A stretch of 64,000 bases of DNA from Hevea brasiliensis. Taxonomy: Eukaryota > Streptophyta > Magnoliopsida > Malpighiales > Euphorbiaceae. Positions 1-11,033 of this stretch are shown here, piece after piece (the first letter of the stretch is position 1; each line of letters opens with the position of its first letter). The DNA lies in assembly GCF_030052815.1 (NCBI RefSeq), contig NC_079505.1, positions 11,653,650-11,717,649 on the forward strand, in the 5' to 3' direction. Made by a program: the position numbers and the translations under genes. The notes under the pieces are model-generated. The model was not told the origin of the DNA, made no database searches, and was given only the letters and a program-made list of their open reading frames with translations.

Positions 1-760
1 TAAAGAATTGTATCCATGCAAAGAGTTATGTCCCTTGGCCAAAAGATGTAACTAAATGAAAAGATGCAATTCTTCTAAATAGTTACATGCATGAAGAGAT
101 GAACTAATTGGCCAAAAGGTTGGAACATTTTGAGTAGTAAAAATAAGAGCCTTACAAGTCATTTGTAAGAAGTGACAAAAGAACAAATGAGTATGCATTT
201 GTGTGTGTGTGCAAGTTTAGCTTGATTCTTTATTGTTGGATACTCTCATTTTAAACAAGTTATGGAGTAATTTATTTCTGCAAATAAGGTACAAATCTAG
301 ACTGTAAATTATTTATGCAGTTCATGTTATAAACATGTGATTATATGGTTGACTAGTGAAACAAATATGGTTGGAGATCCTAAAGTGTTATAAATGCCAA
401 TTGGATATGTAGTACTAAGGATAATAAGTCAACCTTTGGTTGGGTGTCCACTTTAGGTGGAAGTTTTGTTTCTTGGGCATCAAAGAAACAAACTTGTATA
501 ACTTATTCTACGGTAGAATCCGAATTTATAACTTTGGTGAATGTTGGTAAAGAAGTAGAATGGCTGAGAAACTTGTTATCGGATATTAAGTTGTGGCCAC
601 AACCTGTGCTATCTATTTCTTTATATTGTGATGTAAGACAATTAGTCTCTAATGGTGTTATTACCATGTTTATGTTAAATCCTATAATAATCTAGCAAAT
701 CCTTTAATAAAAGGGCTCTCGAGAGTTATGATCATAAGTACATGTGCTGATTAGGATTTA
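1..760 (+). mobile_element. Ty1/copia pol 3' end, RNase H relic (degenerate)
   Basis: The clear part is 430-690, which translates to the C-terminal RNase H region of a Ty1/copia polyprotein. It has the block [19 protein letters not shown], then a [11 protein letters not shown] stretch and a YCD motif, all hallmarks of copia RNase H. The matching tail ([16 protein letters not shown], like the copia VKS..NLADPLTKGL motif) follows at about 673-720 in another frame. The domain is therefore frameshifted and has lost the segment between YCD and VKS. Upstream, 1-430 has only scattered similarity and many stops. The element lies in the same orientation as the LTR at 1259-2007, and its 5' part is outside the window. 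It cannot encode a working protein. Confidence 0.85.
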
Positions 761-1247
761 GAATATTCCATTAAATTTACTAATGATGGGAACCCTACTT
801 TATAGTATTATTACTAAATAAAGTTTAAAGGGTAACAACAAGTCATTAGTAAATAGTGTAATTAAAGTACTTAATGTACTAAGTTAATGGAATGAGGATG
901 AGTGTTTATACTCTTAATGAAGTTTAAAATTATTACAAAGGAAACTTCACCTATATGGACATAGGAAGTGGTGCCGCTTCAATAAAAGTGAGAATAACTT
1001 TTGTAAATGTTCATGAAAACAGGAGGTAGCACAAGGCCATATTCGTGCTAAAATTTTGGTGAACTTTTTAAGTCGAACTAATTGATTCGTGTGTGTAGTA
1101 TTTCCGGTTCTATTTAATAGGAATCTAGGTTTAAGCTAAGGCCACCATGATTTCTTTAGAACTTTGAAATACTTACACTAAGGAAAAGTTTAAATCGAAA
1201 GATACTTTTCATTATGCATGAAACAATGGGATCTAACAATACAAGCT
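761..1247 (+). mobile_element. copia 3' untranslated spacer
   Basis: This non-coding stretch lies between the pol relic and the polypurine tract. No open frame or second domain is seen. It is internal retrotransposon sequence by position only. Confidence 0.55.
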
Positions 1248-1258
1248 AAGTGGGGGAA
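1248..1258 (+). other. Polypurine tract of copia element
   Basis: The purine run AAGTGGGGGAA sits immediately before the TG that opens the LTR. This is the normal plus-strand priming site position and composition for plant copia elements, and it fixes the LTR start at 1259. Confidence 0.8.
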
Positions 1259-2007
1259 TGTTATAAATAGCTTGTATGTTAGACAGTATAGAGAGAAAGA
1301 ATTCCTATATTGTTAAAATATAAGGGAATGACAAGAGTGAAATATTTATAGAATTATATATATATAATTCAATATATATAATTCTATTATGGCACTTGAC
1401 ACGTATATGTGTGAAATAAAATAATTATCATATTGTAATTTTCATAAATAAATTATGAACAGATGTGTTTATTAACAAGTAGATGTGTCTGTTAATAGGC
1501 AGACATGTAAATTCTATACAAACAGTCACAACTGTTTATATAGGTGTCTGTTAATAAACAGACATGTCTGTTCTATACAAAAGTCATAACTGTTTGTATA
1601 GGTGTCTGTTAATAAATAGATATGTCTATACAACTATTTGTATAGGTATCTTTTAATAAACAGACATGTCTATTACATAAATAGTTGTATCTATTGGAGA
1701 TAGACAGATGTATCTATCTAGTAAAGGTGCCATGGCTTTTCATTCATTATAAATATGGATGAGTTTTTTCAATCCAGATATATACTACTTCTACTTCTTC
1801 TTCTTTTCTTCTAGTCTCTCTAAATTCAGTTCATATAAAGAGTTCTTAAGGGAAATCTTCAGGAGTTGCTGTCTGCAGATTTCAGGCTTTGTTGTATCCT
1901 GGAGGTATATTGTCATAACCTTGCAGCAATCTAGTGGGGGCAATTAATACCTTAAAGATAGTGATTCATCACGCCTCAAAGCCTACTCTACACCCACTGC
2001 CACAACA
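1259..2007 (+). mobile_element. 3' LTR of Ty1/copia element inserted in RLK0
   Basis: The LTR starts TGTTATAAATAG directly after the polypurine tract and ends CACAACA, giving TGTT...AACA inverted ends. Its length is about 749 bp. The base after its end joins directly to sequence matching the last 14 codons of the receptor kinase, so the end is set by the host homology. The 5' LTR and the other target-site copy are outside the window. The LTR carries a run of short palindromic repeats at 1440-1695. The exact 3' end could shift by one or two bases. Confidence 0.75.
1440..1695 (+). repeat. Degenerate tandem palindromic repeats inside copia LTR
   Basis: Diverged units begin at about 1542, 1600 and 1644, with earlier partial units from about 1460. 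The core GTCTGTTAATAAACAGAC is a hairpin (stem GTCTGTT/AACAGAC, loop AATA), and a second half reads CTATACAAA...TTTGTATAG. Such repeats in U3 often act as enhancer-like or structural elements; that role is inferred. Confidence 0.7.
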
Positions 2008-2008
2008 C

Positions 2009-2050
2009 CAAGTAGTTGATATGCTTCTAGAGATTGAAAATCATCATTAG
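2009..2050 (+). pseudogene. RLK0: last 14 codons of a lectin receptor kinase, cut by copia LTR
   Basis: The 42 nt read QVVDMLLEIENHH-stop, identical to the C-terminus of RLK1 and RLK2 except E to D. The 3' flank continues as in the other copies, though about 27 bp of the 3' UTR is missing. Immediately upstream is the end of the copia LTR, so the element interrupted this gene copy in the codons for the C-terminal tail, after the kinase domain. If the rest of the gene survives, it lies left of the retrotransposon, outside the window. The disrupted copy would acquire a changed tail and 3' end. Confidence 0.85.
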
Positions 2051-3600
2051 GCAAACTGAGAATTTTCTTCTACAATGCTTCTAGAAATTGATATTCAAAA
2101 TCGGTAATATCGGCGAGACATTGATCCATAAGTATGTTTTTCCCTAGCTAATCAACTAATATTATACATATATGTATGTATATATATATATAACTTCAAA
2201 CACTTTTTCTTGTGTTTCTTTGTAAAGGCATAATGGAAGACTTTGCTGTTCATGAAAAATGGTACAATTTTGATTATGAATGGCTAAATAATAATAATAA
2301 AAAATTTTGTTTTAATTAAAATCTTTTAATTTCATATATAATTTTAATCTTAAAATTTTTATATATTTTTAATTTTTGTAATAAATTTAATTAAAACAAT
2401 TAAATTCATCGATTAATAAAAATAATTCTAATCCTTTTGATTTTATTAATTTGTTCAATGATTTTTAATTCAGAAAATTTCGTATTGATAGAGAAGCATT
2501 TAATAATTAAGCAATATAAATGAAAAGGCTAAAAAAATTAAATATAAAATGAGTGTAAATAATATAATCAAAGAATCTAATTACAATATTCAAAATAATA
2601 TGTATTCATAAAATAAGTGTGTGTATAAGAGGGAGAGAAATTAATTAAAATAAAATTTTGATTTGGTAAAATGATATTTTTTATCCTTTGAAAATGATTG
2701 CTAAAACTAGTAAAAAATTAAAAGGATTGACCAATATTGACAATGTAGATAAATATTTGAATTATTTTTATCAATTGAATCATCCCATTAAACTAACCAC
2801 TAAAATTGAAATTAATATGAAAATTTGAGTATTAAATTGATAAAATTAAAAGGCTTAATTAAAATTGAAAAAGTTTACAAAAGGTTATAACTTTTCTAGT
2901 TATTTGGCCATTATGAATCTAAGGCAATAGCTCGTTGGTTGAGCACTAGCCTCTTATGTAAGAGATTTTGAGTCTAATCTTTCACAAATCTATATTTATT
3001 CTAAATATTTTCAAAGCATAAAAAGATAATGAGCAAAATCATATAAAATATATTATGAATTTACTATAGAAATAAGCATGATATTGAGAGATATTTTGTC
3101 GTCACTATAAATTCTACAGGTTGAATTTATTATATGATTCCAATACAAAATTTCACCTTTAACATCCTGTCGAGTTGGTCAAAGTTAATGCTTCAGTCAT
3201 TGCAACTATGCTACAGTTGATCTCAAAAATTAAAGTTTTAATCACAAAAATTTGTAATAATTAAAAAATTAAATATATTAATTATAAATATTTTTGAAAT
3301 GATTAATTTTTAAAATTTATTTTTATTAACATTAAAATAATAATTTTTTTAAATGATTTTGAATTTCCAATTGCAATAATGTATGAAACTATAATATTTT
3401 CTTTTTATTTTGTGGAGGCCTAATTAATGGATTGAGTAAAAACGGATAGGTAGATGAAGAACTTAAGACCTCACCATCATCATTACCCCTACCTTAAAGA
3501 TGAAGAAAAATCAATCAGACTGCTCTGATTGGGGTGAAACTATAATAATTAATTTTTAATTGTGTAATGAATATTGAGATGTGTCACCAAATCTATATGA
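2051..3600. repeat. Intergenic flank of RLK, AT-rich, tRNA-like module inside
   Basis: No gene is visible. The stretch is present in all three copies (B from 25313, C from 48807). It holds a short TA run near 2165-2190, a tRNA-like segment at 2926-2985 and the remnant of a reverse-strand B-box-like motif near 3460 that is intact in copies B and C. A diverged internal copy of this stretch also occurs at 34277-35450. Confidence 0.7.
2926..2985 (+). repeat. tRNA-like (SINE-type) segment
   Basis: It reads AATAGCTCGTTGGTTGAGCAC, a good match to a pol III A box, followed about 30 bp later by GAGTCTAATCT, a weak B box. It does not fold into a full tRNA, so it is best seen as a decayed tRNA-derived SINE head. 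Counterparts are at 26206-26265, 34780-34838 and 49701-49758. Confidence 0.5.
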
Positions 3601-4480
3601 TTTTAAATGTATATTTCAGTTGGCAATCTTATTTGTCAGTATTTTATAGACCCAGGTTGTATAATAATTTGAGTTGAGCTTCCTAACTTGATCAACTACT
3701 TGGCAAATGTTGCACCACTCATCATGTCTTGAACTGCTTGCTTTAATAGAGTCAAGTCTTGTGTGGCCTGCCCAGAAACAATTTTTCTTGCCTTTTTTAT
3801 ACGGCAAAATAAAGGAATTAGTTTGCTTTGTCTGAGTCAAGTCTTAAGTGGAAGTGTGAATCTAATACATACTGTCTAGCTACACTTTTTCTTGCCTTCT
3901 TTAAAAGGCAGAATAAATGACTTCTTGTTCATTGAAAATGATACCATTTTGGTTATGAATCTAAGATAATAGGATTGAACCATTGAGCTAATAGCTCGGT
4001 GGTTGAGCACTTGCTTGTTAGCTTGAAATCGGTTGGTTCAATTCGAAATCAAGCAAAAATAATCAATTAATTGAACTGAAAAAATATAAAAACAGAAACA
4101 TGCTGAGGTAATGAAAGGAATCGAACTGAACTAATTCTATTATTTCAGCTTAGTTTTTCGATTTTGACATTCTCTTTTCACTTTTCTACATTTGCCTCAC
4201 TTTCTTGGATATTCTCTCAAACCAACTAATTACATACCAAAATAGAAAACCTTTCTTTCAACACATATTCTTTCTCACGAACAGAAAAAATTATAGTATA
4301 TATTAAGAGCACTAAAAAATAGAATTATTTTAACTACGCATTTTCAAATTCGATTAATTAAAACTAATTCAAATTCTAATATTTTACGAGTAGGGTCTGA
4401 TTAGCACAAGGTTAGGTTGAATTATTTACAACTCTGATAATCAGTGCAAAGCATTGGAATCAGCATTTTATAATTATGCA
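3601..4480. repeat. Dispersed intra-duplicon repeat block
   Basis: This block holds a recurrent unit: a conserved stretch around CATCATGTCTTGAACTGCTTG, then a TTTTTCTTGCCTT..TTTAT motif, then a tRNA-like module, then a tail near GAACAGAAAAAATTATAG and GGGTCTGATTAGCAC. Related, more diverged units lie at 10279-10735, 14395-14715, 15090-15540, 16195-16800, 33524-33980, 35460-36440, 36550-37230 and 57030-57310. The small minus-strand frame at 3616-3840 recurs in the other copies, but it is a repeat and is not recognisable as a protein. Confidence 0.7.
3988..4052 (+). repeat. tRNA-like (SINE-type) segment
   Basis: It holds TAGCTCGGTGGTTGAGCAC (A-box like) and GGTTGGTTCAATTCG (B-box like) about 30 bp apart, as in a tRNA gene. 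No proper acceptor stem is visible, so this is a tRNA-derived repeat and not a functional tRNA. Sister copies are at 27277-27342, 35831-35892, 50771-50832, and more diverged at 14632-14700, 16305-16370, 36705-36770 and 57252-57313. Confidence 0.6.
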
Positions 4481-4609
4481 TATGCCCTCAACATTTTAAA
4501 ATCACAAAATTATCTCTATATTTTATAAATTATTTTTAATATTTAAGGATAAATTATAATTTTATTATTTCAAAAAATAACTTTCCTTTCAATATTTCTT
4601 TTCTATATC

Positions 4610-4611
<2 letters not shown>

Positions 4612-4674
<63 letters not shown>
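4612..4674. repeat. (AT)n microsatellite
   Basis: About 60 bp of AT dinucleotide. The orthologous runs are about 28 bp in copy B (27898-27926) and about 18 bp in copy C (51394-51412). Confidence 0.95.
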
Positions 4675-4676
<2 letters not shown>

Positions 4677-5181
4677 CTTTTAATCGTTGTATTCTTTTAT
4701 TTTTCTCCAATTATTTTCTTTCCTCTCATCCAAACATAGTGATTATTTCTTTTTATTCCAAATATGATTATTTTGTGATTACTTTATTAATATGTAGTTT
4801 TTGAATAGTTTATCTTATTAAAATATATTTTAATTAATAAAAATAAATTTTTACTATAAAGTTTCACTAAAAATAAATATAAAATATATTTTATATTATA
4901 AATATATTTTATATAATAAAAAAATATTTAAATATATAATTTAAATCAATAGACAATTTTGTTAATCAAATAAAATTTTAAGGACTATTTTATTAATTAA
5001 ATAAAACTTTAGAGATTATGTTATAATTTATCGTTAACTTTCTCAAATCTAATTTAGTCATTTAATTACAATTGTGACAATTAATTATGATTCAGCTATA
5101 ATACATACAAAATAAAATTTTGACCATAATCATGAATACTCTAAAAATTTTAGATTTTTTTTATCCAATATGCCTTTCTAA

Positions 5182-5225
<44 letters not shown>

Positions 5226-6566
5226 GGAAAATTTCAGCATAACAGTAGAATACCATTCTATTTCCTTTAGTTGAGCTTCCTACCTTCATCAACCACTTTT
5301 TTTTTAAAATTTTTTTTCTTTTTATTAGCTAAAAATATTATTATAATGATAAAAAGAAACCGAAGGTGCAATGACCACCAACTTTTCATCAATTGTTGCA
5401 CCACTCGTCATATATTAAAATTAGCATAATGCCGATGTATGAATAATTTATAATTTTTATTTTTTTATTTAATTTTTAATCACATTCTAAATAAGATAAA
5501 TTATTATTATTAAATTAATTTTTAATTAAAATTTCTCTCTTATTTAATTTAATTTGAATTAATTTTTATCTGTTATAATAATAAAATTTTAGTTAATTTA
5601 TGGTGTCAATAATTAAAATACCTATTTAATTCTTTTTATACATATATTAATAATAGTTTCTATAATTACTTCATTAAAATATAATAAAATTACTTTATTC
5701 AAACAATAATTTAAATTTCATGAAATTTTTATATATTATCTTATAATTTATAAAAATTAATTTTTTTAGATTACAGAAAATATATTAGATTAGTGAAAAA
5801 ATAATGTTATTTAAAAAAATATATAAATATAAATTTTTAATATTAATATGATAAAAAATATATTAAATTACTAAAAATGAATTGAATTATTTAATTTTAA
5901 TAATAATAAAAATATATAACATTATTATTAATTAAAAATAACATTTTATTATATTATTTTTTAAAAATATTATATGTTTAAATTTTTATAAAGTAAATTT
6001 TTTTTTATTAATTTGATATATTTTTCATAAAATAATTCTTTCAAAAAATATTATCGTTTTACATAAATTTATGATATAAGATAAATATAGTTCATAAAAA
6101 TTAAAATTTTAAAATATCATATTTTTTATTAAAATAATAAATGTTAAAATACATATTATTTTTCAAAAGATAGATTCTGTAATTTTAATATTGTAACTTT
6201 ATTTTTTTAATCATCTTTACTTAAATTCAATTTTTATAACAGTAAAATATTTTATTTATTTAGCCGTTTCAATTCAATAATTATAAGTTAGTTATAATGA
6301 TGATAATAATAATAATAAGTATTAATTAATTTTAAAAAAATAAAATAAAAAATATTAAATTATTAACATAAAAATTAATACATACTAATTAAAAATAAGT
6401 CAAATTTTTATATTTTATTTTTATAACTTTTTATTTAGACTACACTTTTTGTCTTTCAAAATTTTTAACAAAGATTTCACAATAGAAAATATAACAATAT
6501 AATAATAATATTTATTAAAAATATGAAATAATTAAATATTAATTAAATTATATGAAAGTTGATTAT
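4675..6566. repeat. Very AT-rich intergenic DNA, older half of an internal duplication
   Basis: No gene is seen. It contains a second (AT)n run at 5184-5222. The part from about 5410 to 6560 is a diverged relative of 12100-13320 and of 55570-55850: the order of short matching blocks (around ACCTATTTAATT, ACTTTATTCAAA, AGACTACAC.TTTTTGTC) is the same. An old duplication therefore preceded the recent tandem array. Confidence 0.65.
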
Positions 6567-7647
6567 TGATACATACATTTTGCATAGTCATTTAGATTTA
6601 ATTTCATAGCTATTTTATTTGATTATTAGTCACTTTTAGCTAATTTCATTAGTTATTTAGTTAGTTTTTCATAATTGTCAATTTTGGATTAATTTGTAAT
6701 TTTTACTTTGTTTTGTAGGAAAAATGGTGCTTTTGAAGGACTAAAAAGAAATTTTACTTTTGAGGAGTGATTTCTACAACCAAAGATGTCAAAAACAAGT
6801 TTTAAAGTTGAAGTATGCATTGGCCAAATTGCGCATAACTTGCCGCATAAGTTATGCGATTACGTATAAGGAGAAGAAAGCTGTCCCAAACACTGCCGAA
6901 ATTTGCATAAGTTGCCGCATAACTTATGCAGATTCGTGCCTCCCTTATGCAACCTCACAGAATTGTGCATAACTTATGCAGTCTTGTACCTCGCTCATGC
7001 AGTTTCGCACAAGAGAGCCAGAAACCAGCCGAAAACTGCATAAGGGACTGCATAACTTATGCAGTTCACTTATACAGTCCCACAAAGACTTCATAATGAG
7101 CTGGCAGAAGATTCCCTCAGAAAATCACACCTCAAACACACCATTTTAGGGCTCCTTGTCAGAAAAAAAGTTATAAATAGACCCTTATCCCATTTTAGAA
7201 AAGGGGAGGAAAAGAGAGGAAAAGGGAAAGAAAGAGGGCAGCAGCTGAAGAGTCAAAAACGTCACCCACACCATTTCCAGCTAGATTTGGAATTTTCTTT
7301 CTTTTCTTGCATATTTCCTACCTTTCTAGTATTGGGTTTCTTATTTCTTAGCTTAGATTAATGTTTTATTTCCTTATTAACTCAGAATATCTTGTAAATA
7401 TTATGGACAGTGAGTAGTTTTCATTTGATTCTGGAGTAAGGGATGTAATATTTGAGATATTTTATGGATTTTGATTGGGTAATCCATATTTTGTGGTCTT
7501 AATGAGTTTTATTCATTTCTTGTGTGCTCAATGACATGCTTAGTGTAGGATCCCATTAAGTGTTGTTCTTAATCCATGGTTGAGGCACCGAAAGGAGAAA
7601 ACCTTGTGATAGATAATCAAGAAATTGGACTTAATTAACTTAGATCT
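6567..7647 (+). mobile_element. LTR-like fragment (TGATACATACATTTTGCATAG type)
   Basis: It starts TGATACATACATTTTGCATAG exactly where similarity to the AT-rich block of copy C (55840-55860) ends. It holds no coding domain and ends where a second element (TGTAACGCC) begins at 7648. The start motif and general look resemble long LTRs of plant Ty3/gypsy elements, but no pol is present, so the family is inferred. It is full length in copy B (29810-30892) and cut at 217 bp in copy C (53361-53577). Confidence 0.55.
6825..7080 (+). repeat. Cluster of GCATAACTTATGC palindromes
   Basis: GCATAACTTATGCAG or its inverse occurs repeatedly (near 6830, 6848, 6905, 6920, 6965, 7045, 7055) with half-sites such as CTCATGCAG and CTTATACAG between. 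The motif is near-palindromic (GCATAA/TTATGC) and adjacent sites can also pair with each other. It lies inside the LTR-like fragment and is conserved in copy B at 30073-30320. The open frames across it are by-products of the repeat. Confidence 0.75.
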
Positions 7648-10278
7648 TGTAACGCCCTCAACGTAAGTAGTCAGTACATTTCTTATTCGACGACTAATGT
7701 CTGTTCGGACAGTCAGGATGTCTGGAACTATACTTAAACTATAGTGAGGAGACATAAATTAATGAAATAAATATTAAAAAAAATATAGGAAAAAAAATTT
7801 TGAGAAAAATAAATTAAAGTTTAGAGAATTTATAAATTAGTATAAAATAATAAAAATAACCCGATGAGCACCATGAAAGGCATTTTGGTCATTTTACCCC
7901 TAGAGGTGAATTTTGACTCAAATGTCAAATTAAAATTAGGAAATAAAATAATTAACATAAATTAAATTTATGAATTTGAATTTGGAAAATGAGAAGAGAA
8001 AGAATAAGAAAAGAAAAGAAAAGGAAAGAAAAGAAAAGAAAGGAAATAGACTTATGGCATTTTAAAAAAAATAAAGTACAATAATTATAGAATATATATA
8101 TATAAGACACAAGAGACAAAAATTCACCAACCACAAGTCTTCTTCATTTCCTCTTCTCTCTCTCCTTGCCGTCTCCATGTTCTCCCCCCTCCACCATTTT
8201 TGCTCAAGCTTTGAGCTTGAGTTTCTCTTCATTTATCCACCAAAACGCATGGTCCCCTTCATTAAAAATTTAGCCCATATCATAAGGAAGCTCTAGGTAC
8301 CCATAGGGAGAAGGAAAGTTGAAGTTTTGAGAAAATTTTCAAGTTGGGTCACAAGAGGTTAGTGCTTTTCTCCCTTCCTTCTTCTTTTAATACTTGAAAG
8401 TGACTTGAGATAAGTGGAAATTTCAAGAAATTAACAAGAAATTCATGAACCCATGATGTCCCCAAATTTTGGCAGCCATGAAATGTGTTGGGCTTTATTG
8501 TGTTTAAATAATGTAAATGAGTTTAGAGATGATGATTGATATGATTATATGTATGAGAAGTGAAAAGGGATTGAATTGATTGAGTTTGAAACTTGAAAAT
8601 TAGGGTTTGTGTACATGACTTGGAGATTTTGTGTAAATGCTTGAAATTTGACCTAATTGGGATGAGATTGTTGCTTATAGAAGTGTATTGCATGCAAATT
8701 GAAGTAAGAAAGTTGGAGGAGATTAAGTTTTGGAAGTGTCAATTTTCTGCGGGTTGTGTTTGTTGAGGGCAGTGTATATTTTAGGCCATAAATAAAATTG
8801 TGTGACCCCAATTGGTATGAGGCCAATTGGAGGTGAAACTAGACCCAAAATAGCCCATTTTCCATGAAGAAACCATGCCCAAATTCTGTCCAAAACTTGA
8901 CCTAAATACTGCTCAAATTCGGATTTTCCTGCACCCAACCTAGAAAACGACCAAATGAATAGTACGTGTTCATTTGGTCATAACTCTCTCTATACTGGTC
9001 CAAATGACCTAAAATTTTACCCATGGAAAGTTTAGATATAGGGCTACACTTTTCATGAAGACCACTTAACCCAGTTTTGCCTTTAACAAATTCAAATTGT
9101 TAGCACAAATTGGGTCACTGAAACTGCCAACCCAAAAAATGACCAAATGAATAGTACGTGTTTATTTGGTCATAACTCTCTCTATACTGGTTCAAATGAT
9201 CCAAAATTTCACCCATGGAAATTTTAGACATAGGGCTACATTTTTCATGAAGACCACTTAACCCAGTTTTGCCTTTAACCAATTCAAATTGGTTGCACAA
9301 GTTGGGTCACTAAAACTGCCAACCCAAAAATTGTCCAAAAATACTGTCCCTTTGGTATGCTTGACCAGTTTTAGCAAAAATGTCATAACTTGGTCTCCAA
9401 AGCTGCAAATTGAGTGAAACTAGTGCTAAAAGTTTTATGAGACATAGCACAACAATTTTTATGTTTTGACCAAGCTCTAAAAACCATTACATCCTAGGGA
9501 AAATATTAGCCAAAATTAGGAAGTGAAATCTGGAAAATGTTAAGTTGAACCCAGAATGCCATTTGATACCCGTGTGTTCATTTGGCCATAACTCCCACTA
9601 GGAAATTCCATTTGAGATGTGCAAATATGACCTGGAAACATGATACTTAGGGCTACAATATTGATTTAGACACCTTTACCAAATTCTAAGTGTAAAGACC
9701 CTAAAAAAAGGGTCAAACATACTGCCCTGAAGTTGGTTATTGCCCTTATAGGACTGAGAGTCCAGGTTAATACACTGACTATAACTCACCATACCAAGCT
9801 TGAAAAATTATGAAATTGTAGCTGGGAGTCCCTAAGACATAGAGGAACATATCTTGTGAAGGAACCTAAGTCTAAAAATAACAATAAAATGATCAAATGA
9901 CTGGTTAAAGTTTATTGACCAGAAATTATAAATTCTAGACAGCTTAGAGGCAAACGGACCAGTTATGGTATTTTGACCATAACTTGAGTTCTATAACCCC
10001 AAATTCAGTTATTCAAAAACTGAAATTCAAGTTTAAACATAGAGGAGAAATTATTATGAAGGAAGTGTAACTAAATAGATATCCTAACCTAGTAAAATTC
10101 CTAGATAAATATGACACATCAACATGAACCTAAAGAAAGGTTCATGGAAAAAATGCTATATATGAAAATTAAAATACTCATAAGGATAATTAAATATTAA
10201 AAATGATATGAATATGTAAATTGAGACTAATGTCCTATTAATATGAAATTAATAGTACCAATGAACAGTACTAAAAAA
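7648..10278 (+). mobile_element. Second LTR-like element (TGTAACGCCCTCA type), abutting the first
   Basis: The start TGTAACGCCCTC resembles LTR starts of Tekay/Del-type chromoviruses, and the text near 7870-7900 (CATGAAAGGCATTTTGGTCA) is also typical of such LTRs. No gag or pol is visible anywhere in the 2.6 kb, so this is a long LTR or a non-autonomous element. It ends where the duplicon repeat (TCATGAACAGAAAAAATT) resumes at 10279. A purine-rich tract near 7990-8045 and tandem 192-bp repeats at 8949-9330 lie inside. The counterpart in copy B is 30893-33523; copy C lacks it. Confidence 0.55.
8949..9330 (+). repeat. Two tandem copies of a 192-bp unit
   Basis: GACCAAATGAATAGTACGTG begins at 8949 and again at 9141, and both units continue through CATGAAGACCACTTAA and CACTGAAACTGCCAACCC-like sequence; a third partial unit starts near 9300. 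In copy B (32211 and 32386) the first unit is 17 bp shorter, lost between short AAC repeats. Confidence 0.85.
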
Positions 10279-11033
10279 TCATGAACAGAAAAAATTATAG
10301 TATATATAAAGAACACTAAAAAATAGTATTATCTCAACTACAAATTTTCAATTTTACTTTATTTATAAAAAAATGAGACTCATATATTTATAAAGAGAAA
10401 ATATGTACTTGTGAAAATTATGTGCAATTTAGAGCAATGTCCAGGTCGAGTGCTATCCTTGAAACAATTAAAATGATTTGAATTCTAATATTTTACTGTT
10501 TCGATTAATTAAAACTAATTCAAAATCTAATATTTTATGAGTAGGGTCTGATTAGCACAAGGGTCAGATTTGAATTATTTACAATTCTGACAATCAGTGC
10601 ACAACGTGGTTGGAACGCGAAGTCTTCCTAGCTTGGTCAAGTACTTGGCAAATGTTTCAACACTCATCATGTCTTGAACTACTTGCTTTAATAGAGTCGA
10701 GTCTCGTGTGCCCCACCCTGCAACATTACCGAATTTGTTTAATAATTATTTTAGAATTTTATAATTAAAATATATTAAATTTAATTTCAAATGAATTTTT
10801 ATTATTCATTATAATTAATTCATTTAATGAATTGCTTTTAACAATATTAAATAAATTTTTAAGCATTTGATATGTGTTGAACATATTTTCATACACGTCA
10901 AAATTTTTTAAAATTATTTAATTTTGAGAACATGGTTGGAACACGACGTCTTTTTTTTTTTTGTTTATTTTTATTTTTATTTTTTTATCCTATTAATTAT
11001 TTTACATATATATATATACTTTAAACACTTTTT
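10279..11033. repeat. Diverged copy of the RLK-flank repeat, ending at a deletion scar
   Basis: It resembles 4270-4480 plus the CATCATGTCTTGAACT block. It ends in ACTTTAAACACTTTTT at about 11033, where copy B carries 4.07 kb more (34277-38350) before the shared sequence resumes at TTTAATTAATATTAC. No gene is seen. Confidence 0.75.

Noticed and set aside
3616..3840. 74-aa minus-strand gene, seen again at 35457 and 50398
   Set aside because: No known domain; open only where the repeat happens to lack stops, and diverged copies in the same unit are broken.
3988..4052. Functional tRNA gene
   Set aside because: A and B boxes are present but there is no acceptor stem or standard anticodon arm, and the element recurs in diverged repeats.
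6825..7080. CRISPR-like or satellite array
   Set aside because: Spacing is irregular, the repeats are palindromic half-sites in a retroelement, and the genome is plant nuclear.
6760..7361. Small open frames across the palindrome cluster (also 29932-30215)
   Set aside because: They are present on both strands, made of the repeated GCATAA/TTATGC motif, and have no recognisable domain.
7952..9300. Minus-strand frames in the second LTR-like element (also 31216-33037)
   Set aside because: They come from purine-rich tracts and tandem repeats, with no pol or gag motif.
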